Assembly (NCBI RefSeq): GCF_030463535.1
Contig: NC_132878.1
Coordinates: 26,174,425-26,238,424 of the forward strand
Reading direction: 5' to 3'
DNA: 64,000 nt
Source of the DNA: Salminus brasiliensis
Taxonomy: Eukaryota; Chordata; Actinopteri; Characiformes; Bryconidae
Of the stretch, positions 1 to 11,500 are shown in pieces. The first letter of the stretch is position 1. Every line of letters starts with the position of its first letter. The notes under the pieces were generated by a model. It had not been told where the DNA came from. It did no database searches and was given only the letters and a program-made list of their open reading frames with translations. The position numbers and the translations under genes are program-made.

Positions 1-367
1 AGCAAGAAATACAGCATTAAGTGGCTTTTACACACAGTGCTCCTCATGATCCAGGAGGGAGAGGAGCACACTTGGCTAAATCCCACAAAGTGGCAGACAG
101 ATTATTAGGTACAGGAGTTCTTATTTTACCTTATTTTACGGACTGTTAAAGATTGATGGAAAATAACAGCCATTTTCAACAGTATTATTCTGTTATTCTA
201 AAGAAAGATTCTGTTGTAAATGGTCTGAATGTGAAATGCATTATGGGACATTTTTTAGACAAGTCCTAATAAAGCCACTCTGCACAAGCAGACTGCTTTA
301 ACCTCTTCATTACAGTTTGTACTTTAGACACATTTTACTGTGTTTTCATGAATTATTTAGCGTTTTA

Positions 368-909
368 TTAACAGTGATATCATGTGTTTATAAAAGCAGC
401 ATTTTACTGTACATTTCTACAACAGTGTAACAGGCAGGACTTGTTCATTTATTATGTATCAGTCAGGATCTGTGAAGGACCTGTTAGCATGTATTATGCA
501 TCAGCTAGGACCTGGGGAGAGTTCTCCTCCCGCGAGCTGTATTGGGCAGCGCCCACAGGTGTAGTCTGCGTCTATTGGGCATGACGTCAACACAGCATGG
601 CGCCTATATCTATCCGGACTTGCGCAACAGCGTTTGTTTGGCGTGGTGAACGCAGGTAGTATGAGTTATTGCTCTACAGACGGTGGGTGGATCATGTTTT
701 ATAGGAAGTGTTCTGTCTGTTTGTTCAGTTGAGGTACTTAATAAATCTGAGTTCAGGTAACTGTGGTGCCACATTAGTTAAAGTGGACTGGGTTCTATTG
801 GTGGACCCATTTGGTATTAAGGTTACATTTACAGTAACTTATTGGAAACCCTGCTACTTTTTTTTGTTGCTACAAATCACTGCCATGTTTAAACAGTGTA
901 ACAAGCAGT
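368..909 (+). promoter_or_regulatory. CpG-rich promoter-like / LTR-like block, unit 1
   Basis: Seen directly: TATAAAAG at 389-396, two inverted CCAAT boxes (541-545, 574-578), a full palindromic CRE (TGACGTCA, 582-589), a TATA-like stretch at 605-613, about a dozen CpGs between 532 and 682, and AATAAA at 740-745. This order (CCAAT, CRE, TATA, then a polyadenylation signal) resembles the U3-R-U5 plan of an LTR, but I cannot fix TG...CA ends or a short target duplication. A 16-bp imperfect direct repeat (421-438 and 892-909) flanks the block. It reads rightward, away from any TRIM gene to its left. It could be a solo LTR or a genuine promoter of an unrecognised transcript. The 66-codon ORF across it is not convincing as a gene. 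Confidence 0.5.
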
Positions 910-1006
910 GCAGTGATGCTGAGACTAATGCTGTGTATGAACCATAACACACTCTGCTTTGACAAATCTAATTTGTGTATATATATTTATTTATTTTAAT
1001 TAGTTT

Positions 1007-1688
1007 AGTGGACAGTCACATGAGCGCAGCTAGTTAAGTCTCCCTGTTCCATCTCCAGCACCATCACACTGAATGTGGGGGTGACCCAACACAGTGCCCC
1101 AGGGGGTTCTGAGTTCTCTGCTGAAAAACTCAGATCACTTCAAGAAGTTCACCAACTTCCAGTGCTGGGTCTGATCAGCATACAGAGAGGAGGTGCAGAG
1201 ACTGGCAGACTAGAGTAAAGTCAGCAGCCCTTACCTGAAGGTAGACAAGACTAAAGAAATGGTTGTTGGAGAACGCTACACAACTACTCTCTGCTCAACA
1301 TCGACAGTCCAACAAGACTGCAACAGCAGTTTCCCCACAAGCAATCTGACTCCAGTGAAAGCATTGCACTACATACTACCTCACTACATCCCTGGACTCT
1401 GCACATTTATTGACCTATTGCTGCTCTAACCTGTGCTGCACTCTACTGGTTTGAACATGATATGCACATTTTATTGCACAACCCTACTCACCACTACCCT
1501 CAGACTCTTATTTATTTGCACTCTCTAGTCTGCACTGTATGCCTTGTGTTGTGCTGTCTGTATTCGCTTGTTCTGTGTTGGACTTTTGTTTCTGTCTGCA
1601 CTGTGTTGCGTTGCACCATGGTCCTGGAGGATTGTTTTGTTTCACTGTGTACTGTGAGTTAAAATGACCAAGCCTCTTGACTTGGTCA
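1007..1688 (+). mobile_element. Rex1-like non-LTR retrotransposon fragment, unit 1
   Basis: The plus strand near 1237-1275 translates to a piece like KVDKTKEMVV, matching the xKTKExxxDFRR motif of fish Rex1/L2-type reverse transcriptases. In unit 2 the reading continues through DFRRT. Downstream is a T-rich 3'-UTR-like tail ending in a short perfect hairpin, TGACCAAG with CTTGGTCA, at 1665-1688. In unit 1 the RT motif is broken by a small deletion after MVV. It is a dead 5'-truncated copy. Family assignment rests on the motif only. Confidence 0.55.
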
Positions 1689-2625
1689 GTCATAGCTGAT
1701 TAAAATTTGTATAAATATCTATGCTCACATCAGACACCTTAAACTGATAACTGACTTTTTTGTTTGACTTTATAATCTGATTGGAGCTACAAACACTGCA
1801 GGAATCTACAGAACAGTCATCATGGTCTTGTTAGCACAACATGCCCTTAAAACTCCAACCAGAAGACCACATGAAGAACAGAGTGGATGTAGCTCTTTGG
1901 GAGGAGTCACATTATCTGCTGCTCCCAGAAAAAAATCTCCCTCATGCTGGTTAAGGGTCAGCAGATGAGGAGTGCAACTCCAGAAGCAGAAAGACCATAA
2001 AGCTTGTCTGTAATGAGATTAGTCTGACTTGTGTTTCCAGGTATAGCAGGATTGTGTGATCTGATTCAGATAGACAATATGGTCAGTGTGAACTTGCTGC
2101 TGGTCATATCTCATATGGATTAGTAACCACTGAAAGAAGCACATCAGCATTATACAGAGATATGAAGTTTATAGTGGACAGTCACATGATCACAGCTAGT
2201 CCAGTCTCCCTGTTTCATCCTGTTTATCTCATACATTTGTTACAATGTCCAGTCTTACATTTCTCTGGTGTGTAGATCAGCTCTTACATTTACATCACTA
2301 CACTTCTCAAGTGGGTGGGTGTAAGACTCGCACATTGTTCTCGAATCTCACAACAAACCTCTGAAATCTCCAACTTTACTAAATATCTGAGACTTCAAAC
2401 TCCTGCTGAAAGCATATTACTCAGCATGTTTGGATTCAGGGCCTTTATTCTGTCTTGATGTCCACTGTCTGCTGTGCAGCAAGAGGGACATCTTGTGCTG
2501 GTATGATGGTGCTATATGCCAAAGGCTAGATTACTGTAAAGCACTTTTGTCAGGTTGTTCCAGCAGGAACCTCAATAAACTTCAGCTGGTTCAAAATGCT
2601 GCAGCCAGGGTCCTTACTAAAACTA

Positions 2626-4170
2626 CAAACCGGATTCCAAAAAAGTTGGGATACTAAACAAATTGTGAATAAAAACTGAATGCAATGATGTGGAGATGGC
2701 AAATGTCAATATTTTATTCGTAATAGAACAAAGTTTAATCTGAGTAAATGGAACATTTTAAAGGAGAAATATGTTGATTCAAAATTTCATGGCATCAACA
2801 AATCCCAAAAAAGTTTGGACAAGTAGCAATAAGTGGCTGGAAAAAGGAAATTGAGCATATAACGATCAGCTGGAAGACCAATTAACACTAATTAGGTCAA
2901 TTGACAACATGATTGGGTATAAAAAGAGCTTCTCAGAGTGTCAGTGTCTCTCTGAAGCCGCGATGGTAAGAGGATCACCAATTCCACTATTGTTGCGCAG
3001 AAAGATAGTGCAGCAATACCAGAATGGTGTTACCCAGCGTAAAATAGCAAAGACTTTTAAGTTATCATCATCAACCGTGCTTAACATCATCAAAAGATTC
3101 AGAGAATCTGGAACAATCGCTGTGTGTAAGGGTCAAGGCCGTAAAACTCTACTGGATGCTCATGATCTCCGGGCCCTTAAACGTCACTGCACCTCAAACA
3201 GGAATGCCACTGTCAAGGAAATAACAGAATGGGCTCAGGAATACTTCTAGAAATCATTGTCAGTGATAACAATCCACCGTGCCATCCGCCGTTGCCAGCT
3301 GAAACTCTACAGTGCAAAGAGGAAGCCATTTCTAAGCAAGCTCCACAAGCTCAGACGTTTGCACTGGGCCAGGGGTCTTTTAAAATGGAGTGTGGCAAAA
3401 TGGAAGACTGTTCTGTGGTCAGATGAGTCACGATTTGAAGTTCTTTATGGAACACTGGGACGCCATGTCATCCGGACCAGAGAGGACAAGGATAACCCAA
3501 GTTATCAAAGCTCTGTTCAGAAGCCTGCATCACTGATGGTATGGGGTTGCATGAGTGCTTGTGGCATGGGCAGCTTGCATGTCTGGAAAGGCACCATTAA
3601 TGCAGAGAACTATGTTTAGGTTCTAGAACAACATATGCTCCCATCTAGACGTCATCTCTTTCAGGGAAGACCCTGCATTTTTCAACTGCAGCAGTCACGA
3701 CATCATGGCTACGTAGGAGAAGGATCCGGGTACTGAAATGGCCAGCCTGCAGTCCAGATCTTTCACCTATAGAGAACATTTGGCGCATCATAAAGAGGAA
3801 GGTGCGACAAAGAAGGCCCAAGACGATTGAACAGTTAGAGGCCTGTATTAGACATGAATGGGAGAGCGTTCCTATTTCTAAACCTGAGAAACTGGTCTCC
3901 TCTGTACCCAGACGTCTGTTGAGTGTTGTAAGAAGAAGGGGGGGATGCCACACAGTGGTAAAAATGGCCTTGTACCTACTTTTTTGGGATTTGTTGATGG
4001 CATGAAATTTTGAATCAACATATTTCTCCTTTAAAATGTTCCATTTACTCAGATTAAACTTTTGATCTGTCATCTAGGTTCATCTATTGACATTTGCCAT
4101 CTTCACATCGTTGCATTCAGTTTTTATTTACAATTTGTTTAGTGTCCCAACTTTTTTGGAATCCGGTTTG
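2626..4170 (+). mobile_element. Tc1-like DNA transposon, nested in LINE, unit 1
   Basis: Terminal inverted repeats begin CAAACCGGATTCCAAAAAAG at 2626 and end in the complement at 4170. TA dinucleotides flank both ends (2624-2625, 4171-4172), as expected for Tc1/mariner target duplication. It interrupts the L2-like LINE reading frame between VLTKT and the HISPVL region. Length is 1.54 kb. Its transposase is broken by stops. Confidence 0.9.
2909..4005 (+). pseudogene. Tc1-like transposase pseudogene, unit 1
   Basis: Starts MIGYKKSFSECQ; a paired-like helix-turn-helix region follows (KIVQQYQNGVTQRKIAKTF, then STVLNIIKRFRESG). A CAG-to-TAG change at about 3248 stops the frame after EYF. The same frame resumes with HRAIRRCQLKLYSAKRKP and the first catalytic aspartate in WSDESRF, then stops again at 3619. 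The C-terminal catalytic part, SPDLSPIENIWR, is near 3757-3790. The middle catalytic segment is scrambled. Clearly inactive. Confidence 0.85.
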
Positions 4171-5253
4171 TAGAAATTTTCACCATATCAGTCCAGTTCT
4201 ATCAGCACTTCATTGGCTCACAGTTAAATTCAATACAAAATTCTTTTTTTAACATATAAAGTCCTACATGGCCTCACTCCTGAGTACCTGCGGCATCTTA
4301 TTACATATTACGAACCATCAAGACTACTTAGATTTCAGGGTGCTGGACTCCTACTCATTCCCAAAATTCAGAAAACCTCAGCAGGGGGAAAGAGCCTTTT
4401 CTTATAAAGCCCCCCAAACTCTGGAATAACCTTTCAGATAACCTTCGGGACTCAGACACCGTCTCAATCTTTAAATCTAAGCTGAAAACTCATCTGTTTA
4501 GTTTAGCTTTTGGTAATTAATGTTTCTTAGATAAAGGTTGCAGGTCCAGGGGTTCGCGGACCCAGGGGATTGTAGTACACTGAGATGCTGGAGCTGTCGT
4601 CTCGCTGTCGTCTCGTTTTCAGGGTGCTCTCGTGTCTGTGTTACCTTCTGGCTCTCTCCTTATAATTAGGCTGTTATAGTCTGACTTGCCGAAGTCATCA
4701 GACACATTCTGATACTGCTCTGATCTCTGCTCTCCATAAAATTCCTCTCAGAATCTTCTCAGAGTAAATGGCCACCCAGCCCGACCTGCTGGAAGATTGC
4801 CCGCTGAGGTCCCCTCTACCTGTGTCAAACCAGCTGCCACCTACTGGTCTAACCAGCAGGCCCCCCACCCACCACCACCCATAACTGCTACCTGTTTAAT
4901 GACCATGTTAAAACCTAAAAAAAAAAACCCAAATGGACTCGTAACTGTCTGCCACTATTAATATCACCATTATTAACTATCTGTTGTATCTGGTTTGGTC
5001 ATTTTTATCATTAATGTTTAAATAGTTCTGACCATTGGAGGATGGGTCCCCCTTGTGAGACTTGGTTCCTCCCAAGGTTTCTTCCTCCAGCTCTGAGGGA
5101 GTTTTTCCTTGCCACTATCGCCATTGGCTTGCTCACTGGGGGTCTTTGATCCATCATATCTTACGTTATTTTCTTCTTTCTTCTTTGTCTCTGTCTTTTA
5201 TTAATCACTATTTATGTAAAGCTGCTTTGTGACGACAACAGACTTAACTTGAC

Positions 5254-7140
5254 TATATCACAGTGTGCTGGGGCAGAGGTTCTAGTGCAGGGCATTTTCT
5301 ACACACTGCTTTTCTCTTAGAGGAACTGGGAAGCTGGTTCCTTCTAATGAACTTTATCCCAAATCCTCATGGATTTGTACTTTCCTGAGAGTTGAACGAG
5401 TTTAATACTATATAATCTAGTACTATCTAGTACATGTCACAGAGGGAGAAAACATGGCCTCGTTTTGGGGGGATTTCATGGAGTTGAGCGCTTTCACACG
5501 GTGTAATGGAGTTTGGGCGACCCCTAGTGGCAAGTGGTGAACTGCAGCTAAACTTAGCTTTGGTGCTTCTGAGCTGCGGTCCTTCAGCAGCAGACTGTGC
5601 TTCTAACGCTGGGGGCAGGAGCACAGCTCCGTGTTTTGTTGCTAAATTCAGATTAAAAACGTGTTTCAGTTAAAAATCCTCTACTCACTTCAACTATCAT
5701 ACAGATGAGCAAGTGTTGAGATGAAGACTGCACTGTTTTAGCTCGTAGTTCAGCTTTTATCAGCTTCGTCTTCGTTTCTCTGTCGTGAGTTTGGGTGAGG
5801 AGAACATGAGGCTCCATTTTCCTCTGTTTTCTCCAGTCCTGCTAGCGGTGGATGAACTAAGCCATGTTTTACTTTCATTAGAGATATTAGTATTTCTTTA
5901 CCCAGCTTAAACCTGATCTGCAGTCATCACACCACCTAGAAGACTTTGAACCTCTCCAGCCCTTTTTTCCATTTCCAGTCTGAAATTACACTCCCACATC
6001 TTGAGGCTTTCTGCTCCAGCCTTATATAAACTAGAGGCAATTTCACCAGTTACTGAAAAGCCTTCACTTTTGGAGTAGAAAACATGTAGAGATATTGAAA
6101 TTGATCTGCAGTGGTCAAAATATGATAAAAACCACAAAAAGAATTTTCCTGAATTTCATTTTAAAATCTAGATTTTAGAGACTATAAACTGAAGCCTTCA
6201 TGTCCCCCAAAACTTTCTGCTTTGGACTCTCGTGTCACCATGGGTCTACTTTCACCAGGCAACATTTGGAGCTGATCCCTCCTCCTGATTTGAAGTTCTT
6301 CTAGCTGGAGCTGACAGTGAACAGGCAGCTTCTCCAAGTGTCCTTTTAGAGTCTCCAAAGTCTCCAACCTCTCCATCATAAGAACAGCTCATTTTACTGC
6401 AGGAAAGGGATCGTGTATTATCTGCACTTGATGGCAACATGTTATCCTGTATTTCTTCACCTTCTTTTTACAAACTTACGTCATCCACCAGTTCTGATTG
6501 AATATTTTATTCTAGTGCCAAACCAAGAGCAATCACTAGTAGATAAGAGCAAAGAGGCAGGAGGGTCTAGTTTCACCTTTGCTTGTTTTATTTAGTCCGG
6601 TTTTGTTATTCTAGCTTTCACAGCTCTCACTGCTGTCCGACTCCAGCAAAGCCTCTGCTTCACTTTCCCGTTCCCACTCGGTCAAAATCTCTCCAACAGC
6701 ATAAAATACTTTCTTCTATGGTTTCTGAGTTTGTTTTGAAGCAATTTTTATTGATTATTGCTGCCAATAATTTCTTCCTTCCTGAGAAGCTGCTTCAGGA
6801 AACAATCCTTCAGAAGGAAAAAGGTTCTGGAGCTCAGATTTGAGAAGCTTCAGAGCTGCATGAATGAAATGCTGGATTTCTGCTGGAAATCCATGATGTG
6901 AGCTGACAGACTGTAGATGAGCTGGTGTGAAAGGACTCCTTCACATCCTCACCTAATGCTTCCTTTTCCATCAGCTGTGTTACTGACAACCCTCTGAACT
7001 CTTCATCTGCGTCTGTTTAAACACTCAAGCAGCAGAGAGGCTGAGAGAATGTGGGTTCAGCTCTGTGGAGAAGACGTGAAGAAGAGTCTTCATGTGAAGA
7101 GCTTCATCTTTTTCTCTCAGTTAATGAATGAAAGAGAAAC
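5254..7140 (-). other. Unidentified segment with exon-like minus-strand pieces, unit 1
   Basis: Lies between the LINE tail and the TRIM A stop codon. On minus, an exon-like block at 5913-6105 is preceded by a good acceptor (pyrimidine-rich, then CTGCAG) and followed by CAG|GT. It encodes a helical stretch including GEIASSLYKAGAESLKMWEC. A second block (about 6261-6395) follows CCCTTTCCTGCAG, encodes a coiled-coil-like MMERLETLETLKGHLEKL, and ends at CCTG|GTGAAAG. The phases of the two blocks do not join without a stop, so a working gene is not shown. TTTATT at 6747-6752 gives an AATAAA on minus about 430 bp past the TRIM A stop, so part of this may be TRIM 3' UTR. I do not recognise a family. 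Confidence 0.35.
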
Positions 7141-7181
7141 GTAGGAGATTCTTTTCAGATCTACAAGATTTAACACACACA

Positions 7182-8042
7182 TCACTTCTTATCACATAAC
7201 CTCACAGTTCCTGCAACATAGAACCCAGCGTAGAGCGGCTGAGTGAATGTGGTGTGGAGTGTGTGTAGGAGGGTCATTGTGTCAGAGACGCTGTAGAAGG
7301 ACAGAGTTCCTGCACTGTGATCCACATACACTCCTATTCTGGAGGATGGTGGAGCTGAGAGCTTAGTCTGAATGTTGTTGTGGAGGAAAGAGAGAGAGGA
7401 GGAACACTTCAGACTCCAGGACTGACTGTTGCGTCCAAACACACACTCATTACCCCCTCCTTTCCTGCTGATCCCTTTATATGAGACTGATATGTACACC
7501 CACCAATCTCCACTGTTCCACTCAACCTCCCAGTAACAGCGTCCACACACACTCTCCTTACACAACACCTGTTTCCAGCTGTTAAACCTCTCTGGATGAT
7601 CAGAGTATGACTGGTCTTCTTCACTCCACATCACCACTCTGTTCTTCTCAGACAGTCTGAGGTAATTATTCACTGTGTTGGAATCCAGAGTCAGTCGACA
7701 GTGATCTACAGAAAAGTAAAGAAAAGAAAAGTTAAATTATTTAAAGTAAAACACTGTTGCTGAGTGTGTGTGTGCTTGTGTGTGTGTGTGTTTAATTCAG
7801 TATATGTCTGTGTGTGTGTTTGTCTTTTAATGTGTGTGAATTTATTTCATTTAGTGTCGTGTTTGTGTGTGTTGGGTATGTATGTGTTTTGTGAATGTGT
7901 GTGAGTGTGTGTATGGATGTGAGTGTTCCTTTTAAATGGTTTGTGTTTGTATGTTTTCTTTGTGTGTGTGTGTGTGATGTTGGTTTAATGCGTGTTTAAT
8001 TCAGCAGTTGTGTTTGTTTGGTATGTCTGTTCGCGCGCGCAT

Positions 8043-8087
<45 letters not shown>

Positions 8088-8510
8088 ACATACATTGCAG
8101 AAAATCTTCTCTGGTTTTTGGCTCTGAGGATAAAATCTGAACTGCTGCAGCTGTGGAGACACACAAACACAACAGTCCAACAGCATGAATAGAATAAAAC
8201 AGAGTAGAGCAGAATAGAATAGAATTAAAATGTTCCTGAAGATTAAAGATAAAGTTTAAAACGTAAAAACAATCTTTATTTCTAAGAAACTTAGAAGATC
8301 AGTCATTTCAGTCTTTCTCTCTCTCTCTAAAACAGGATTTACCTGTTGATAAATATAACAGTTTTGTAGAAATATGAGAGAAGTAATAACAGTAATAATA
8401 GAAGAACAGCAATAATACAATAATTCATGTAAAGCAAATAAATGATATTTTTAAAGGGTGCTCTTTTAAATGTATGTGAATTACACTGATCAGTTACCAG
8501 CATCTTTCTC

Positions 8511-8563
<53 letters not shown>

Positions 8564-11500
8564 GGTCTAATGAAATATGACACTCTGTTACAGTGTGAAT
8601 CTGTAATGGTGGACCAATTCCAGCCACCAGAGGGCAGCGGTAGTCCGATAATCAGTCCTAACTCCCAGCACCTGGTGAGCTGAGTATATATACTCCTCAA
8701 GGAACAACCAGAGTGGCTGGTCTTTTGTGGAGCACATGGTGTTTACAACATACAGGCGGTTATTTGGTGTCGTTTCATACACAGTGTTCCTTCTGTCTTG
8801 TCTCTTTTGAAAAGTTAGGTCTCACCCTTCCCTATTTTCCAATTCCTGTTCAAAAGAAGGCAGTGAGGTTTCTCCATCCCCTTCTCCTAGTTTACTCATT
8901 TATCTTTAGGAAGAACTGGAGGTTCAAGGAACCTTCCTCCTTTCCCTCCTTATTTTTCTGCCATAGCTTTGTTTGGCAGTCCAAGCTATTTAGTTCGCCT
9001 CAGTTCAAAGAAGGCAGCCAGCCTCCCCTGACATCGTTGTCTGGTTTTCCCGCTCAAACCCTCCCCTGTGCAGTGGTAAAGTAGTGGTAAAGTACCTGGT
9101 TTCTGATCCCGTGGACCTGGGTTCAATTCCCACTGAAAGTTGGGATATCATTAAGTTCTGATACCCATGCCTTTCTGTTCCACATCTTGACAGCTAAGTG
9201 TTTAGGTCATATTCTAACTACCACTGGTAGCTCTATCAGTAGGGCCCTGGACTAGTTCTATTAGTGCTACCATTACAGAATCAGCTGCTGGACACAGTTG
9301 GTGGCTGCAGTGCTTGGTCAGTGTGTGGAGGAACAGTAAGAGGAACAGAGTTCAATTAGATCATTTCTATGGAGCTCAGAGGAAACTTGTCTCACTTGTC
9401 CTCTTTCTGTCCAAGTAAAGATTCCCATCCTTATGTCTGACAGCAGGACAGCTGCTCTTACCATGTGGAGGGATCTTCCAGAACTCCTCTCTGCAGAATT
9501 CCTCTAGTCGCTCTTTCAGCTCAGAGACAGATTTCCTCACTCCATCAAATGAGGGATGTTGATGGACAGGAATGCTGGCTGAGTCCTCAGATCCAGAAGA
9601 GACACAGAGAGACTGGAAACTCTACAGAGAGAAGAAACACAGTGGAGGAAGATGAAGATGAAGGTGGAGAAGAGAGATGAAGGAGATCAGAGCAAATGAG
9701 ACTAAAGAGAAAGTTGGGATTACAGACAACTTTATTTAGTGGAGCTTAATGAACTTCTGCTGAGAGGAACTTTACAAACTTGATGAGGAGCAGCTTCCTC
9801 TGTAGATCAGTGAGTGTTACCTGGAGGAAATGGAGGTGATCCTCTGTGTGTGAAAGCTGCTCCAGCTCAGTGTGTCTCTTCTTTAGATCAGCCATCTCCT
9901 GCTGCAGTTTCTCCAGGAGTTCTTCAGCTCCACTCAGTTCAGCCTTCTCCTGAGCTCTGATCAGCTCTGTTACCTCAGAGCGCTTTTTCTCAATGGAGCG
10001 GATCAGCTCAGTAAAGATCCTCTCACTGTCCTCCACTGCTGCCTGTGCAGAGCACTGTTACACACACACACACACACACACACAGAGTGAATATTCTCTA
10101 CAAGGCTAATGTAGCAGTGGTGTAAAAGTACTCTGATTCTGATGAGATCTGAGTAACAGTAAGAGTGAAGGAAAGGAGCTGGAGGAAGAATCAATCAGAG
10201 TAAAGAGGAAATAACAATAAAGGGAAGAAAAGAAAAGTGAAAGCTGCAATGAATCAAATCACTTCTAATGAATGTGATCTTTAGCAGAGCTGTTTCAGTA
10301 CTGTGACCTGATCTGGAACCTGACTGGAATTGTTCAGAAACAATATATTTTTATTTATTTGTGTAAAGATTCAATTTTCTAGTATTTTACTGAATAGAGT
10401 AGGTTGAGCTCATGTTTGAGGTAAACACTAAAACACAGAACAGTACTGAAGATCCTCACATTCTGATTATTAGATCTTAGTGTTGATTAATGTTGTAAAA
10501 AAGCATAGCAGGTAAATATTTCTGCTTTTTTTACTGTAAAGCCGTTCTAACAACAACTGGAAGCTCATATTCGATCAGTAACAGATCATTTGTTCAGGAA
10601 ATGTAGTAAAAATAAGGTAACCTTGTTTATGTGGAGTCTGACACTGTATTACACACTGTTATCTATAAACATGGAAAATAAATGATATGTGTGTTTGTCA
10701 GGTTTTATAGATTAGAAATAGCTACATTAGCCTCAGTCCTTCACTGCAGAACTGAAAAGCAAACTTCAGACCCCAAAACAGCTTTTGACTCTGTTTGGGA
10801 AAAGGAGAAAAACTTTGTCTTTCTGTTCTCACCTTAAGAGTGTTCACTGCCTGTTCCAGCTCCTGCAGCTTCTTCTGCTTCTCCTGGATCCTCTGCTGGA
10901 GTTTCTCCTGCATCTCTTTTAGCTGAGTCTATGAACAAACACATTTGATGATGTTTATGAATTTGTGTGAATTATGATCTAGATGGGTAGATGGGTGTTG
11001 GCTGGTTACACATTCACTAACTGCTCTGATCAGTTTATTGAACTCTTCTGTACAAACAGCATTTGAACTCATTCCTTCAAAATCTATGTACTAAAATCAA
11101 GAACCGACTTTCTTTAACTCGATCAACTGATTAATGAAACTCCTTCTGGATGAGGAATCTAATTAGTCTGAGCTGATTCTGAATGATCTAACAGTTCTCA
11201 CCTGTTTCCTGCTTCTTTCTGTTGTAGCTGAGACTGTATCGTGTCCCCTGTGATCCTCCATTGTGCATAAATAGCAGATAGAGCTCTGATCAGTACGACA
11301 GTAGATCTCGATCAGTCTGTCATGCTGAGAGCAGATCTTCTCTTGTAGCTGGGTGGACGCTTTGACCAGCTTGTGTTTCTTCAGTCCAGGAACTTCATAG
11401 TGAGGTTTAAGATGAGTTTCACAAAAGGAGGCCAGACACATCAGACAGGACTTGATGGCTTTGAGTTTTCTCCCGGTGCAGAAATCACACTCCACATCTC

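Larger units (their letters stand above)
2395..5253 (+). mobile_element. L2-like LINE remnant, split by Tc1, unit 1
   Basis: The left part (to 2625) encodes the C-terminal RT motif series LDYCxALLSG, then QLVQNAAARVLTKT, which is characteristic of fish L2-type LINEs. The right part, from 4173, continues with ISPVLSALHWLPV-like, then KSKLKTHLFSL-like sequence and a long 3' UTR. A Tc1 transposon (2626-4170) sits between the two halves. Frameshifts and stops make it dead. Its 3' end is shortened compared with unit 2, which keeps an AAATAAATCTGACTTGACTT-type tail. Confidence 0.75.

Noticed and set aside
384-584. 66-codon ORF repeated identically in all five units
   Set aside because: It lies across promoter-like motifs, has no domain, and its identity is explained by the invariance of the DNA there.
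8001-8192. ORFs made of Cys-Val or Thr-His repeats near the (GT)n tracts
   Set aside because: They are translations of dinucleotide microsatellites.
9071-9135. Functional tRNA gene
   Set aside because: Although the B box is perfect, no acceptor stem or complete cloverleaf pairs up; a tRNA-derived repeat is more likely.
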